A stretch of 64,000 bases of DNA from Acinetobacter guerrae (GCF_009372255.1 NZ_LXGN01000005.1:86596-150595); one strand, 5' to 3'. Positions 36,292-47,874 are shown, counted from the stretch's first letter. Program-made: numbers and translations. The notes: generated from the sequence alone by a model not told the origin.

Positions 36292-36690
36292 ATGCAAAAA
36301 CTTATGTTGGCGTTATTCGTCACTTCACTGCTTGCTGGTTGTTCAACTTTAGGTGTCTACAAAGTTGACATCCCTCAAGGAACTCCATTAACCAAAGCCC
36401 AAGCATCGAAAGTTCAAGTAGGTATGAATTTTCAACAAGTTCGCTTTTTGCTCGGTAGTCCAACCGTTACAGATCCATTAAATCCATTCCGTTGGGACTA
36501 CATCTACAACTATATTCCAGGCACGTATGCTAAAAAAGCAAAAATCCCTGCTGCACATGGGCAACATTTAAAAATTTACTTTGATGAATCAGGAACAGTC
36601 AAAAGTATTGAAGGTTTAGATACCATTCCTGATTCACAACCAGGCTTACCAGCATCTAAAGAAGCGATTTTGACAGCCCCACCACTATAA
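36292..36690 (+). CDS. bamE: Outer-membrane assembly lipoprotein BamE (SmpA/OmlA)
   Basis: A 132-residue lipoprotein. The lipobox LAGC places the lipidated Cys at residue 17. The BamE fold is recognisable from VDIPQGTPLTKAQASKVQVGMNF and VRFLLGSPTVTDPLNPFRWDYIY. It is part of the BAM complex that folds outer-membrane barrels such as the porins and receptors encoded here. The C-terminal tail (PDSQPGLPASKEA) is low complexity, as in relatives. Confidence 0.93.
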   Translation: MQKLMLALFVTSLLAGCSTLGVYKVDIPQGTPLTKAQASKVQVGMNFQQVRFLLGSPTVTDPLNPFRWDYIYNYIPGTYAKKAKIPAAHGQHLKIYFDESGTVKSIEGLDTIPDSQPGLPASKEAILTAPPL

Positions 36691-36710
36691 TGATTTTTCA
36701 ATAAAAAGAT

Positions 36711-36733
36711 ACCCCTCGATTGAGGGGTTCTTT
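36711..36733 (+). terminator. Terminator after bamE
   Basis: ACCCCTC (36711-36717) pairs with GAGGGGT (36722-36728) around a 4-nt loop, followed by TCTTTCT. It ends bamE just before the convergent rnfH stop. Confidence 0.7.
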
Positions 36734-37054
36734 CTATGAGTCAGATTGTTTAAAACGATTGCCACGCTGAAAACGACCTACTGGGTTTTTCTGAGCCCGT
36801 TTACGTCGAATATCTTGAGGATGAATCGTAAGTGGTCGATAAATTTCAACACGATCACCTGATTTTAATCGCGTATCTAGCGTAATTTTGACGCCAAAAA
36901 TACCCAGTTGAAGTGGATCATCTATATTTATTTTCTGTCTAATTTGACTGTATTGAATCGCTTGTTCTGCGGTCATGCCATCTGTAAATGGGACAGCAAT
37001 TAAAAATTGCTGATCAACCGCAGCATAAGCAACCCAGACTTGAGTTTGACTCAT
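36734..37054 (-). CDS. rnfH: RnfH/RatB-family ubiquitin-like protein
   Basis: A 106-residue small protein of the RnfH (UPF0125) family. The start at 37054 gives MSQTQVWVAYAAVDQQFLIAVPF and overlaps the preceding stop in an ATGA, a translational-coupling arrangement; a start further upstream would run deep inside the neighbour. LGIFGVKITLDTRLKSGDRVEIYRPL is the conserved beta-grasp core, and a basic tail follows (DIRRKRAQK). RnfH usually sits beside ratA and smpB/bamE; here bamE is convergent next door. Confidence 0.85.
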   Translation of the reverse strand: MSQTQVWVAYAAVDQQFLIAVPFTDGMTAEQAIQYSQIRQKINIDDPLQLGIFGVKITLDTRLKSGDRVEIYRPLTIHPQDIRRKRAQKNPVGRFQRGNRFKQSDS

Positions 37055-38139
37055 GACAACAACTGTCCAATGATCGCTAGCATTGCCAGAATAATCGATA
37101 ACGGTAGAACAATACGAATCGCAATCCGCCATAGATTATAAAAAAGTTCATTACTAAAGTTCATCGATTTGCGTAAATGACTGATTTTCATAATCCAGCC
37201 TGCAAAGATTGAATAAATTAAACAAATCAATAATCCCCATAGCATAAGCAAAATATTAAATTCAAATTGCACCTGAGGAATGAGCCAGATTAATGTCGCA
37301 ATTAACAATACTGCCCATTGAATCACAGCCGAAAGCTGACGTTGTTGTAATTGTTCTTTTGCCAGTTGCAACAGTAAAGCCGCCGCCATGACTCCCGCAA
37401 TTGCTAATGTTAATACTGGAATATTTTGCTGTACCGAATAAAAGCCAAAAGCGATAACTGCAAGAAACTGAGCGATCCAGATTGGCAAAGCACTTTTACT
37501 GGCTTGCTGACCATCCTGAACCTGTTGCAAACTATTTTGCCAGTACAGCCCCATGCCTAAACCTGTCGCGACTAAAGCCAGAACTGTAGCATTGCCCCAC
37601 TCTTTAAACTCAATTGGAGTCCAATGCCAGCTCGCAGTAGGTTGTGCCAATACGAGCGAACTGATAAAAGAGATCACAACACCAAGCATCATCAAAATCA
37701 GTAAAATCTGACGTGGAACAAATGATAAAGCAAACGCCACGATCACGAGTCCTACGAACATAACTTGAGAGCTTATACCAAGCCCCAACGTTACAGATGC
37801 AGCTAAACCTAAATGCGATAAGATCGCACCCGCAAGAAAAGGAATAAAGACAACTGCTAGCCAGCCTACTATACGCCATTTTTGCGATGCATCTGCATCA
37901 CGAGTTAAACTGGACAAAGCGTTGAGCGCTGTTGTTTTCGTTCGTTTAGCCAATGCAATTTCCAGATAGCATATTGGTAGTGCCAAAATAACCATTGTCG
38001 CTAACCAAAGAAGCCAGAAATCGAGTTGGCGGTCTATCTGAATCCCCACAGCCGATGCTAATGCTGCAACAATAATAAAAGTAAAGCAAAACGCCATGAG
38101 TGGTGATAACCATCGTGCGAGAGCTGAATCCTGCATCAT
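37051..38139 (-). CDS. Multi-pass membrane protein, distant sodium:neurotransmitter-symporter-like
   Basis: A 362-residue protein with about 11 hydrophobic segments. LALPICYLEIALAKRT followed by WRIVGWLAVVFIPFLAGAI recalls the TM2-TM3 part of the SNF/NSS transporter family (leucine transporter-like), and the end NLWRIAIRIVLPLSIIL resembles the C-terminal helix of that family. The N-terminal unwound-helix motif of genuine transporters (NIWRFP) is missing, so it is a divergent or non-transporting relative. It overlaps rnfH by 4 bp. A second ATG at 38136 is better spaced from AGGA. Function uncertain. Confidence 0.6.
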   Translation of the reverse strand: MMQDSALARWLSPLMAFCFTFIIVAALASAVGIQIDRQLDFWLLWLATMVILALPICYLEIALAKRTKTTALNALSSLTRDADASQKWRIVGWLAVVFIPFLAGAILSHLGLAASVTLGLGISSQVMFVGLVIVAFALSFVPRQILLILMMLGVVISFISSLVLAQPTASWHWTPIEFKEWGNATVLALVATGLGMGLYWQNSLQQVQDGQQASKSALPIWIAQFLAVIAFGFYSVQQNIPVLTLAIAGVMAAALLLQLAKEQLQQRQLSAVIQWAVLLIATLIWLIPQVQFEFNILLMLWGLLICLIYSIFAGWIMKISHLRKSMNFSNELFYNLWRIAIRIVLPLSIILAMLAIIGQLLS

Positions 38140-38195
38140 TCATTCCTAATATGAAGTCTGGAGATATTTTGCCTTTGTCGAGTGTGAAAATCAAA

Positions 38196-38218
38196 GTTTG
38201 CATATAAAAAATGCAAAC
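38196..38218 (-). promoter_or_regulatory. Inverted repeat upstream of the transporter-like gene
   Basis: GTTTGCAT (38196-38203) and ATGCAAAC (38211-38218) are perfect complements around 7 nt, 57 bp before the start at 38139. No T run follows on either strand, so a protein-binding site is more likely than a terminator. Confidence 0.3.
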
Positions 38219-38296
38219 CATCTATTTCTAAATGATTTGCAGCGCTGAGTCTTATTGTTATTGTCTTTTATTCAAGTTTGCCAATTCATGACTTTT

Positions 38297-38746
38297 TTAT
38301 GAAAAGAATCGTGCAAACCACCCTTTGCCTTTTTTCTGTTCTTTTTCTTTAATGATTCCCATCATATTTTCTTTAACTGCGCCGACATAATCAGCATCAT
38401 CATGTTGAATATGATTAATTAACCATTTTGAAAGCACTTCATATAATTCTTCTTCAACATTATGTCCCATTTCAAAACGTTCACGGTAATGCTCAATTTT
38501 TTTAATAAATAAATCATGTACACGTTTATGTGGTACACGATATTTATAATTAGCCTCTTCCTGTAAACTTTCCTCAAAAGCAAAATGGGATTGTGTATAA
38601 TCAATCAAATTTAATAGAACATCTTTAACATGAATTCTATCGTGTGTTTTTCTAACTTCTTCTAATTCATTTATGTAGTCAAGAATACGTTTATGCTGAT
38701 CATCAATGACTTCAATGCCAGTATTATATTCAGGAAGCCATTTCAT
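38297..38746 (-). CDS. Bacteriohemerythrin
   Basis: A 149-residue four-helix-bundle di-iron O2-binding protein. All expected ligands are visible: His18 (DDQHKR), His54 and Glu58 (HFAFEE), His73 and His77 (HKRVH), and His112 with Asp117 (HIQHDD). The N-terminal W-P-EYNTGIEVIDDQH is the family signature. A basic C-terminal tail (KEKEQKKGKGWFARFFS) could bind membranes. Likely roles are oxygen delivery or sensing, or protection. Confidence 0.92.
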   Translation of the reverse strand: MKWLPEYNTGIEVIDDQHKRILDYINELEEVRKTHDRIHVKDVLLNLIDYTQSHFAFEESLQEEANYKYRVPHKRVHDLFIKKIEHYRERFEMGHNVEEELYEVLSKWLINHIQHDDADYVGAVKENMMGIIKEKEQKKGKGWFARFFS

Positions 38747-39040
38747 CCCCTACCCCTTTTCTAAAACATTTATTAGATATCAACATCATATCTGTTATTT
38801 TTTTAAATAAAAATAAACCAAACTGGTCAAGATTATAAAAAAACCACACACAATAATTTAACAAATTGATTTATATTAATTTTTATAAAAAAGCATAGTA
38901 AAAAAGTAAGATATTTTTTAACCAAATAATAAGTTTATTCTCTATAAAAATATGAATTAAATAGAAAATTTATAATACAAATAATGTAAAAAATAAAAAA
39001 ATTTAAACAACCTTTTGTTTAATTAAAAATCCAATCAATA
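38747..39040. other. A+T-rich intergenic stretch without a gene
   Basis: About 294 bp of very A+T-rich sequence between two minus-strand genes. It should hold the hemerythrin promoter near its left end and the amidotransferase terminator at its right end. I see no open frame with a ribosome binding site and no repeat structure other than that terminator. Confidence 0.6.
38990..39023 (-). terminator. Terminator after the glutamine amidotransferase gene
   Basis: TTAAACAA (39003-39010) pairs with TTGTTTAA (39015-39022) around CCTT; on the minus strand a long T-rich tract follows. The stem is A+T-rich but well placed 18 bp after the stop. Confidence 0.55.
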
Positions 39041-39889
39041 TTAATATTGATCTGCACGGGTGATACGCTTAAGCTCAGGATTTTTTTGTTCACGTTCTAA
39101 TCTTTCAACCCGTGTTTGAGCGTGTTTTATCGGTTTTCCATCCTGAAATAAAATCATTTCACCAGCTTGATAGGATTTCCATTGTTCATTTTGAGTTAAA
39201 GGTTCAGTAGTAATAACTGCAACACGATCATGTGAAGTGGTGACTTGACTGAAATCAACCTCTACATCCAGATCAATTAATCGGGCAGCTTTAAAAGGAT
39301 ATTCACGAACAAGCCAATGTAACTTGGTCGTCGCATAGCTAAACAAAGCTTGACCATTGGACAAACAATAATTAAAAGTTCCAAATTCAGCTACTTTCGG
39401 TGAAATCTGTTCAAGAACATTAAAAACTTGCATGACACTTGGTTCGGTATAGTTAAAATGTTCTACTAACTGATCTAGCAAATAACAAAATGCACGCTCG
39501 CTATCTGTATTCCCAATGGGAATAAATCGTCCCGTTAAAGGCGGATCAAAATCATGTAAATCGCCATTATGTGCAAAAATCCACTGTCTGCCCCACAGTT
39601 CGCGGATAAACGGATGCGAGTTTTCCAGTGTAATTTTACCCTGTGTTGCTTTACGAATATGCGCGATGACATTGCGGGATTTAATTGGATAATTTCGCAC
39701 CAGCTCTGCAATAGGAGACTCAACCGCAGATTGATTATCGACAAATAAACGGCAGGCTTTATCTTCAAAAAATGCGATACCAAAACCATCTGAATGATCA
39801 GAGGTAATTCCCGCCCGTTGTGAAAATCCTTTAAAAGAAAAGGTTATATCTGTCGGGGTGGCACAGTTCATTCCAAGTAGTTGGCACAT
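39041..39889 (-). CDS. Class II glutamine amidotransferase (YafJ-like)
   Basis: A 282-residue Ntn-hydrolase. The start at 39889 gives MCQLLGMN, which puts the nucleophile at Cys2, exposed once Met is removed; the ATG at 39898 three codons earlier would bury it and is therefore disfavoured. Further motifs are GITSDHSDGFGIAFFE, VIAHIRKATQG, NSHPFIRELWGRQWIFAHNGDL and GNTDSERAFCYLL. No fused synthetase domain is present. The amide-nitrogen acceptor of this YafJ class is unknown. It lies downstream of olsB on the same strand with a 102-bp gap. Confidence 0.87.
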   Translation of the reverse strand: MCQLLGMNCATPTDITFSFKGFSQRAGITSDHSDGFGIAFFEDKACRLFVDNQSAVESPIAELVRNYPIKSRNVIAHIRKATQGKITLENSHPFIRELWGRQWIFAHNGDLHDFDPPLTGRFIPIGNTDSERAFCYLLDQLVEHFNYTEPSVMQVFNVLEQISPKVAEFGTFNYCLSNGQALFSYATTKLHWLVREYPFKAARLIDLDVEVDFSQVTTSHDRVAVITTEPLTQNEQWKSYQAGEMILFQDGKPIKHAQTRVERLEREQKNPELKRITRADQY

Positions 39890-39991
39890 AGCATACAAAT
39901 AAAAGCAAAGGGCTTATCTGTATTGTGCATCAGTGGCAAAAGGCTTGCAAATCTGAATATCTAGACCCTTATGCAAATTCAACCATAAGTT

Positions 39992-40771
39992 TTATTTTTG
40001 ACCACGTTTACTCAATACAAAAGATTTGGCAACCTGATTGACTTCAAGAAAAACAAAATAATCCAGACAGTTAAAGCTTTCATCATAAAAAGGTTGGCAA
40101 GATAGTTTAGATTGCATATCTAGATACATTTTAAATAATTTAGGCATCCGTTCATCCTGTGGGAAGCTAAATTCAGGACGCGGTATTTCAAAACTATTTT
40201 TAGATGCAATTGCGATGGTTTGCTTTTCATCCAAACGCTGAATTTGCTGATGAGTATGGTAAGCACGTGTCAAATTATCTTGCAGATGAATACTGACGCA
40301 ACCCATCAAATATTTAGCACGCATTGACCAAAGGACTTTAGGAACAAGATTGAGCCATAATGTCGATAAAGCTTTACCCGAACGAAAACGGGGATGCACG
40401 CAGGTACGTCCTATTTCCAAGACATTCGGTAAATGCGATAGATGCGGAATAATATCAAACTCGCTGGCACTATAACTTTGTGCAAGTTCATGTCCCTGAA
40501 ACAGCTTAAGACGAGTATAAGCAACTATCTCACCTGTCCATTTCTCTCTTAATACCGCATGTTCGCAGCCAAAATCATAAATATCCTGATCTAGCCCATC
40601 CTCAAACCTTACACCGAATTGCTCACTAAATTGAACTGCACGAAAACGTTGCACTTCTTGTAATTCTTTAAGGTTATCGACCCAGTCAAAGCGAAAATGT
40701 GTTTGATTTGTTTTTTGACGAGTTAAAGGCAGATTAAAATTTTGGCGATAATGATTGAGTTTTTCTAGCAT
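39992..40771 (-). CDS. olsB: Ornithine N-acyltransferase OlsB
   Basis: A 259-residue GNAT-fold (hemolysin-like) enzyme that transfers a 3-hydroxyacyl chain from ACP to the alpha-amine of ornithine, the first step of ornithine-lipid synthesis. RFRAVQFSEQFGVRFEDGLDQDIYDFGCEHAVL and the SASEFDIIPHL, VLEIGRTCVHPRFRSGKALSTLWLNL core are characteristic. AGGGTG precedes the ATG. Ornithine lipids carry no phosphate, and the pathway has been tied to polymyxin response in Acinetobacter. A separate OlsA acyltransferase would be needed; the YihG-like gene at 46957 is a different type. Confidence 0.83.
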   Translation of the reverse strand: MLEKLNHYRQNFNLPLTRQKTNQTHFRFDWVDNLKELQEVQRFRAVQFSEQFGVRFEDGLDQDIYDFGCEHAVLREKWTGEIVAYTRLKLFQGHELAQSYSASEFDIIPHLSHLPNVLEIGRTCVHPRFRSGKALSTLWLNLVPKVLWSMRAKYLMGCVSIHLQDNLTRAYHTHQQIQRLDEKQTIAIASKNSFEIPRPEFSFPQDERMPKLFKMYLDMQSKLSCQPFYDESFNCLDYFVFLEVNQVAKSFVLSKRGQK

Positions 40772-40849
40772 AATGTCACCCTGTTTTTATCATTATGCTT
40801 ACACTAGGATAAGATCATGACAGGAAAATGACGTTATTACAGACAATAA

Positions 40850-40873
40850 AAAAGTCATCCGAAGATGACTTTT
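40850..40873 (-). terminator. Terminator after argB
   Basis: AAAAGTCATC (40850-40859) pairs with GATGACTTTT (40864-40873). The minus strand reads a stable UUCG tetraloop followed by a T-rich tract. Confidence 0.75.
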
Positions 40874-40885
40874 ACAACAAAAAAA

Positions 40886-43232
<2,347 letters not shown>

Positions 43233-43374
43233 AGGCATCTTCTTTTAATTCAAGGCCTACTTATTAAAAGTAAAAACAGTATTGCTTATGATATAGGCAG
43301 TAGGCAGCATTCTTGTCAGTCATTCAGACAGATTAAGTGTGATGTTTTAATCTAATTTTTTGAAACATTCAATA

Positions 43375-43404
43375 CAAAAAAAGAAACGCCTGTTTAAACA
43401 GGCG
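43375..43404 (-). terminator. Terminator after dut
   Basis: CGCCTGTTT (43387-43395) and AAACAGGCG (43396-43404) are immediately adjacent perfect complements, and the minus strand continues TTTCTTTTTTT. It separates dut from algC transcripts. Confidence 0.75.
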
Positions 43405-43410
43405 CTTGAA

Positions 43411-43863
43411 TTATTGCTTTCCAGTATGACCAAAGCCACCCGCACCACGATCGGTGGCAACAAATTCTTCTACTTGTTCAAATTCAGCCTGAATTACAGG
43501 AACTAAAACATATTGCGCCAAACGTTCACCTGGTTCCAAAGTAAAGCTTTGTTGCCCACGATTCCAGACAGAAACCATCAGTTCGCCTTGATAATCTGAA
43601 TCGATCAGCCCAACCAAATTACCCAGTACAATACCGTGTTTATGCCCCAAACCAGAACGCGGTAAAATAAGACCCGCAAAATGCGTATCGTGTATATAAA
43701 TCGCCATGCCTGTTTTAACTAAAACAGTTTGACCGGGTTGAATTTGAATCGCTTCATCAACACAAGCGCGTAAGTCCAAACCTGCTGAACCTACAGTCGC
43801 ATAAGACGGTAGCGGCCATTCATTACCTAAACGTGAATCTAAAATTTTAACTTGGACTTTCAT
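43411..43863 (-). CDS. dut: dUTP diphosphatase (dUTPase)
   Basis: A 150-residue trimeric dUTPase that removes dUTP and makes dUMP for thymidylate. The five motifs are visible: [39 protein letters not shown], and the C-terminal arm [14 protein letters not shown] chose the ATG at 43863 because AGGA lies 6 nt upstream and the product begins [13 protein letters not shown]; an earlier start would add eight residues running into the rep stop. Confidence 0.94.
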   Translation of the reverse strand: MKVQVKILDSRLGNEWPLPSYATVGSAGLDLRACVDEAIQIQPGQTVLVKTGMAIYIHDTHFAGLILPRSGLGHKHGIVLGNLVGLIDSDYQGELMVSVWNRGQQSFTLEPGERLAQYVLVPVIQAEFEQVEEFVATDRGAGGFGHTGKQ

Positions 43864-43887
43864 TACATTTCCTAATCGTTCAATCAA

Positions 43888-45927
43888 TTATTTCTTTAAT
43901 AAAGCTTTTAAATTTGCCAGATATTGCTGCGCCTGCTCTTTCGGATCTACATTCCCCGCCAATTTCTTTTTGCGTCCTAACCACTCTAGTTCGTCTTGCG
44001 GTAGTTCATCCAAAAAGCGACTTGGTGTCATCTGTTTCATTTGGCCGCCATTTTTACGCTGTTCAGCCAATGTCAAAGTTAAGCCCTGACGTGCGCGAGT
44101 AATGCCCACATACATCAAACGGCGTTCTTCTTCGATGGTTTCAGCGGCAATCGAGTTTTTGTGCGGCAATAATTCTTCTTCTAAGCCCATAATATAAACA
44201 AATGGAAACTCAAGACCTTTCGCTGCGTGTAAAGTTAGTAGGTTGACTTTATCTGTGTCTTCTTCTTCCTGCTGCTGTTCCAGCATATCCAGTAGTACTA
44301 ATTTACGAATCACACTTTCAATGTTCTTTTCATCGACATCTTCAGTGCGATTCAGTAAGCCTTGAATACTGCTAAATAAATTTTCAATATTATCAAGCTT
44401 GGTTTTTTCCTGTGCAGGTGTCGCCGCAGTTTCACGGATATAATCAATATAGCCCGCCTCATTCATCATCTGGCGAACCTTTGGCACAGGTTCATCGTCA
44501 TCCATCAGTTCACGAGTAAAATTGCTGATAAAATCGGAAAACTCATGTAATTGTGTTGCAGCTTTTTTCGGAATTACCATGCTAAGGCGCTGATCGGATG
44601 CCGCACCCAACAAAGATAAATGGTTTTCCTGTGAAAACAGACCCAACTTTTCTAATGTAACAGGCCCGATGGCACGTTTTGGGGTATTAATAATTCGTAA
44701 AAATGCGCTGTCATCTTCTGGGTTAATAATTAGACGCAAATAGCTCATCACATCCTTAATTTCTGCCCGTGCGAAGAATGACTGTCCACCTGAAAGTTTA
44801 TAAGGAATTTGCATTTGGCGTAGTTGCGTTTCCAAAACACGCGCCTGAAAGTTGCCACGGTACAACACCGCATAATCTTTCCAGTTTTTCCCATTCATCA
44901 GTTTATGGGTCATCAAATCTTTGACCACACGCTCAGCTTCATCATCGTCATTACGGCAAGTAATAATCCGAATCACTTCGCCATGCCCTTTATCGCTCCA
45001 CAATTTTTTATCAAAAATATGCGGATTGTTTTCAATCACGGCGTTGGCTGCTTTTAAAATTCGGCTAGTAGAACGATAATTTTGTTCAAGCTTGATGACT
45101 TTTAGATTGGGAAAATCTTCTTTGAGCAATGCCATATTTTCAGGTTTTGCGCCGCGCCATGCGTAAATCGATTGGTCATCGTCACCCACCGCAGTAAACT
45201 GTCCCATCACCCCAACCAGTAATTTCACTAAAATATATTGGGCGGTGTTAGTATCCTGATATTCGTCCACCAAAAGATAACGGGTACGGTTTTGCCATTT
45301 ATCACGGACTTCAGCATTTTCCTGCAAAAGACGTGTTGGCAACACAATCAGATCATCAAAATCAACCGCGTTATAAGCCCGTAAATTACGTTCATATAGC
45401 TGATAGAGATGGGCAAATTGAACATCCTCTACAGTTTCACAAGTTGAATGAGCCTGTTCTGGTACAATCAGATCATTTTTCCAGTCTGAGATTTTTTTCA
45501 TCGCTTTGGCAATCAGTTCTTTGCTTTCAGCTCCAGAAAGATTGTCACGCTGCATTAAATCCATCAGGATGCGTTTACAGTCATCGGCATCCAAAATCGA
45601 AAAATTATTTTTAAGTGGCGTATGTTTTAGTTCCAAGCGCAACAAATTCAAACCAAAGGTATGAAAGGTTGAAACTGAAAGACCTTTTCCTTCTTCACGA
45701 GAAAGCAACTTCCCGACGCGTTCTTTCATTTCACGCGCAGCTTTATTGGTAAAAGTCATTGCAGTAATACGATGCGCAGGAATACGACAATTTTTCACCA
45801 GATAAGCAATTTTCTGGGTAATTACTGAGGTTTTACCTGAACCAGCCCCTGCAAGTACTAACAAGGGCCCTTGAGTATATTTCATGGCTTCAAGTTGCTT
45901 GTCATTTAGATGACTTGCTGCTGACAT
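43888..45927 (-). CDS. rep: ATP-dependent DNA helicase Rep
   Basis: A 679-residue SF1A 3'-5' helicase of the Rep/UvrD class. In order: Q-motif LNDKQLEAM, Walker A LAGAGSGKT, AMTFTNKAAREMKERV, Walker B LLVDEYQDTN, QSIYAWRGA, YRGNFQARVLE, LLTLHAAKGLEFPFVY and YVGITRARQGL. The shorter length and SVIRKLVLLDMLE region fit Rep rather than UvrD. The start at 45927 has GAGAGGA 6 nt upstream; a longer in-frame N-terminus is possible but unrelated to the family. It is 24 bp upstream of dut, so the two may be co-transcribed. Confidence 0.92.
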   Translation of the reverse strand: MSAASHLNDKQLEAMKYTQGPLLVLAGAGSGKTSVITQKIAYLVKNCRIPAHRITAMTFTNKAAREMKERVGKLLSREEGKGLSVSTFHTFGLNLLRLELKHTPLKNNFSILDADDCKRILMDLMQRDNLSGAESKELIAKAMKKISDWKNDLIVPEQAHSTCETVEDVQFAHLYQLYERNLRAYNAVDFDDLIVLPTRLLQENAEVRDKWQNRTRYLLVDEYQDTNTAQYILVKLLVGVMGQFTAVGDDDQSIYAWRGAKPENMALLKEDFPNLKVIKLEQNYRSTSRILKAANAVIENNPHIFDKKLWSDKGHGEVIRIITCRNDDDEAERVVKDLMTHKLMNGKNWKDYAVLYRGNFQARVLETQLRQMQIPYKLSGGQSFFARAEIKDVMSYLRLIINPEDDSAFLRIINTPKRAIGPVTLEKLGLFSQENHLSLLGAASDQRLSMVIPKKAATQLHEFSDFISNFTRELMDDDEPVPKVRQMMNEAGYIDYIRETAATPAQEKTKLDNIENLFSSIQGLLNRTEDVDEKNIESVIRKLVLLDMLEQQQEEEDTDKVNLLTLHAAKGLEFPFVYIMGLEEELLPHKNSIAAETIEEERRLMYVGITRARQGLTLTLAEQRKNGGQMKQMTPSRFLDELPQDELEWLGRKKKLAGNVDPKEQAQQYLANLKALLKK

Positions 45928-46011
45928 AGGTTTTCCTCTCACGAATCCGAGCATGATTATAGACATCTAATCACAAGATGACTAATCGATTAAGATGGAT
46001 TTTACTCATAA

Positions 46012-46035
46012 AAAAACCACCCGAAGGTGGTTTTT
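46012..46035 (-). terminator. Terminator after the OmpA-like lipoprotein gene
   Basis: AAAAACCACC (46012-46021) pairs with GGTGGTTTTT (46026-46035); the minus-strand loop is UUCG and a T run follows. It is well placed 14 bp after the stop. Confidence 0.8.
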
Positions 46036-46048
46036 AAAAACTAAACGA

Positions 46049-46705
46049 CTAAGATTGACGCTCATAGATGCTAATTTCAACACGACGGTTTTGTTCACGT
46101 CCTTCTGCGGTTGCATTTGAAGCAATCGGATTTGCTGAACCATAACCTTGTGCATTAATACGGGCAGATGAAACACCTTGACCACTTAAATAGTTCGCAA
46201 CGGATTGAGCACGAGCCTGAGACAATGGAATATTGATTGAATCATTACCCGTACTGTCTGTATAACCTGTCACAAGAATTGCACTCTTGTTGTCTTCTGC
46301 AAGCGTTTGCGCAACTTTATTTAAAGTTGTATAGAAGTTAGATTTGATATTTGATTTGTTGGTATCAAAAGTAATGTTACCAGGCATTACCAATCCAACC
46401 GAACCATCTGGATTACGGTTTACTTCCACACCAGTACCTGCCATTTGTTGACGCAATTTTTTCTCTTTTTGGTCAAGGTACAAACCACTTGCACCACCTA
46501 ATACTGCACCAATTGCCGCGGCACGGTTGTTTTGACGGCTAGAGTTAGCATTTGACTTAGAGATACCATAGCCTGCTGCTGCACCAATCAATGTACCTAA
46601 AGCAGCTTTATCGTATTCTACGCCACCAAGATTTTGTCCTGTTGATTGGCAACCTGAAAGTGCCACTGCTGCCCCAACCACTGTCGTAATTAATAGTGCA
46701 CGCAT
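46049..46705 (-). CDS. OmpA-family peptidoglycan-binding lipoprotein (YiaD-like)
   Basis: A 218-residue lipoprotein. A signal peptide with lipobox LSGC puts the lipidated Cys at residue 19. A glycine-zipper hydrophobic region follows (about 35-78, GTLIGAAAGYGIS and AIGAVLGGASGLYLDQ), then a C-terminal OmpA domain (about 108-214) with the diaminopimelate-binding TGYTDSTGNDSINIPLSQARAQSVANYL and GREQNRRVEI. It anchors the outer membrane to peptidoglycan. A GAGG site sits just before the ATG. Confidence 0.9.
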   Translation of the reverse strand: MRALLITTVVGAAVALSGCQSTGQNLGGVEYDKAALGTLIGAAAGYGISKSNANSSRQNNRAAAIGAVLGGASGLYLDQKEKKLRQQMAGTGVEVNRNPDGSVGLVMPGNITFDTNKSNIKSNFYTTLNKVAQTLAEDNKSAILVTGYTDSTGNDSINIPLSQARAQSVANYLSGQGVSSARINAQGYGSANPIASNATAEGREQNRRVEISIYERQS

Positions 46706-46956
46706 TGCATGCCTCCTCGTTTGTGTCTTTGTTGTCTGTGAAAATAATGATAGAAAAAAACCACTTAGACCATTGATTTTTTGTTAACAATACGCCGTTT
46801 TTTTACATTTTGTAATAGTTTGAGTATCTTTCGATTAATTCTTCACTACATTTTATCCATTGTTTCACTGTTTAACTTTTTAAATCAGTTTACAACGTCT
46901 ATATTGTGTTCAGATTTTTAACAAATTGGATGTAATTCTTCATCAGGATTTATTTT

Positions 46957-47874
46957 ATGTCTAAACAACCCCAAAAACAGTCGATGCTCAAAAAAATTAC
47001 CCGAGGCGTGACCGTGGGAAGTGTGATTACAGGCAGTACCTTTTTACATGGTCCTCCTGTATTGGCACTCGGTTTGACCAAATTATTCAAACAATCACGA
47101 AAAGTGGATGAAACCAACATTCAGATTACCAATAGTTGGCTTGGCATAAACAACTGGCTCATCGATCACGTATTACCTCATTTAAAATGGGATATCACGA
47201 TAGACCCCGATCTTGAATTAAGTATGCAGGGTCGTTATCTAATGATGTGTAACCATCAGAGTTGGGTCGATACAACGGTCAATCAATATTTTGGTGTAAG
47301 CCGTATGCCCCTCACCCGTTTCTTCACCAAATGGGAGCTTATTTTTATCCCATTTGTAGGACAAGCCTTTAAAATTCTGGGCTTCCCGATGATGAAACGG
47401 CATAGCAAAGAGCAAATTGCCAAAAATCCAGAACTTAAAACACGCGATATGCTTGAAGCACGTAAAGCGTGTGAACAACTGCTGTCTCAACCCTTTACCT
47501 TGTTGAATTATCTGGAAGGCACACGTTTTACTCAAGCCAAACACGATCAGCAAAATTCGCCATATCAAAATCTACTTAAACCCAAAGCAGGTGGTTTGGC
47601 GCTTGCTTTAAATATTTTGGGTGATCAAATTGATGCTTTGGTAGATATGAGCATTGTCTACCCTGATGGACCACCCGAATATAGCGACTTCTGGCTAGGT
47701 GATGTTTCCCGTATTGCAGTCAATCTACGTAAAATCGAGATTCCTGCGTGGGTATTGGGTGGCAATTATGAAGAAGATGAAGATTACCGTAAACGTTTTC
47801 AGGATTGGGTCGATCAACTCTGGACAGAAAAGGATCAGCTTATTAGCCAGATGAAAGCCAAATATTCTCATTAA
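46957..47874 (+). CDS. 1-acylglycerol-3-phosphate-type acyltransferase (YihG-like)
   Basis: A 305-residue membrane-bound acyltransferase of the PlsC superfamily. The catalytic H-x4-D is NHQSWVD (His100, Asp105), and the phosphate-binding EGTR is at 187-190. GPPVLALGL near the N-terminus is a membrane segment, as in YihG/YihG-like enzymes, which remodel phospholipid acyl chains. The next gene follows after 30 bp on the same strand, suggesting an operon. Confidence 0.85.
   Translation: MSKQPQKQSMLKKITRGVTVGSVITGSTFLHGPPVLALGLTKLFKQSRKVDETNIQITNSWLGINNWLIDHVLPHLKWDITIDPDLELSMQGRYLMMCNHQSWVDTTVNQYFGVSRMPLTRFFTKWELIFIPFVGQAFKILGFPMMKRHSKEQIAKNPELKTRDMLEARKACEQLLSQPFTLLNYLEGTRFTQAKHDQQNSPYQNLLKPKAGGLALALNILGDQIDALVDMSIVYPDGPPEYSDFWLGDVSRIAVNLRKIEIPAWVLGGNYEEDEDYRKRFQDWVDQLWTEKDQLISQMKAKYSH

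Noticed and set aside
38747..39040. Very A+T-rich region as possible transferred DNA
   Set aside because: It is short, holds no gene or repeat ends, and Acinetobacter intergenic DNA is often this A+T-rich.
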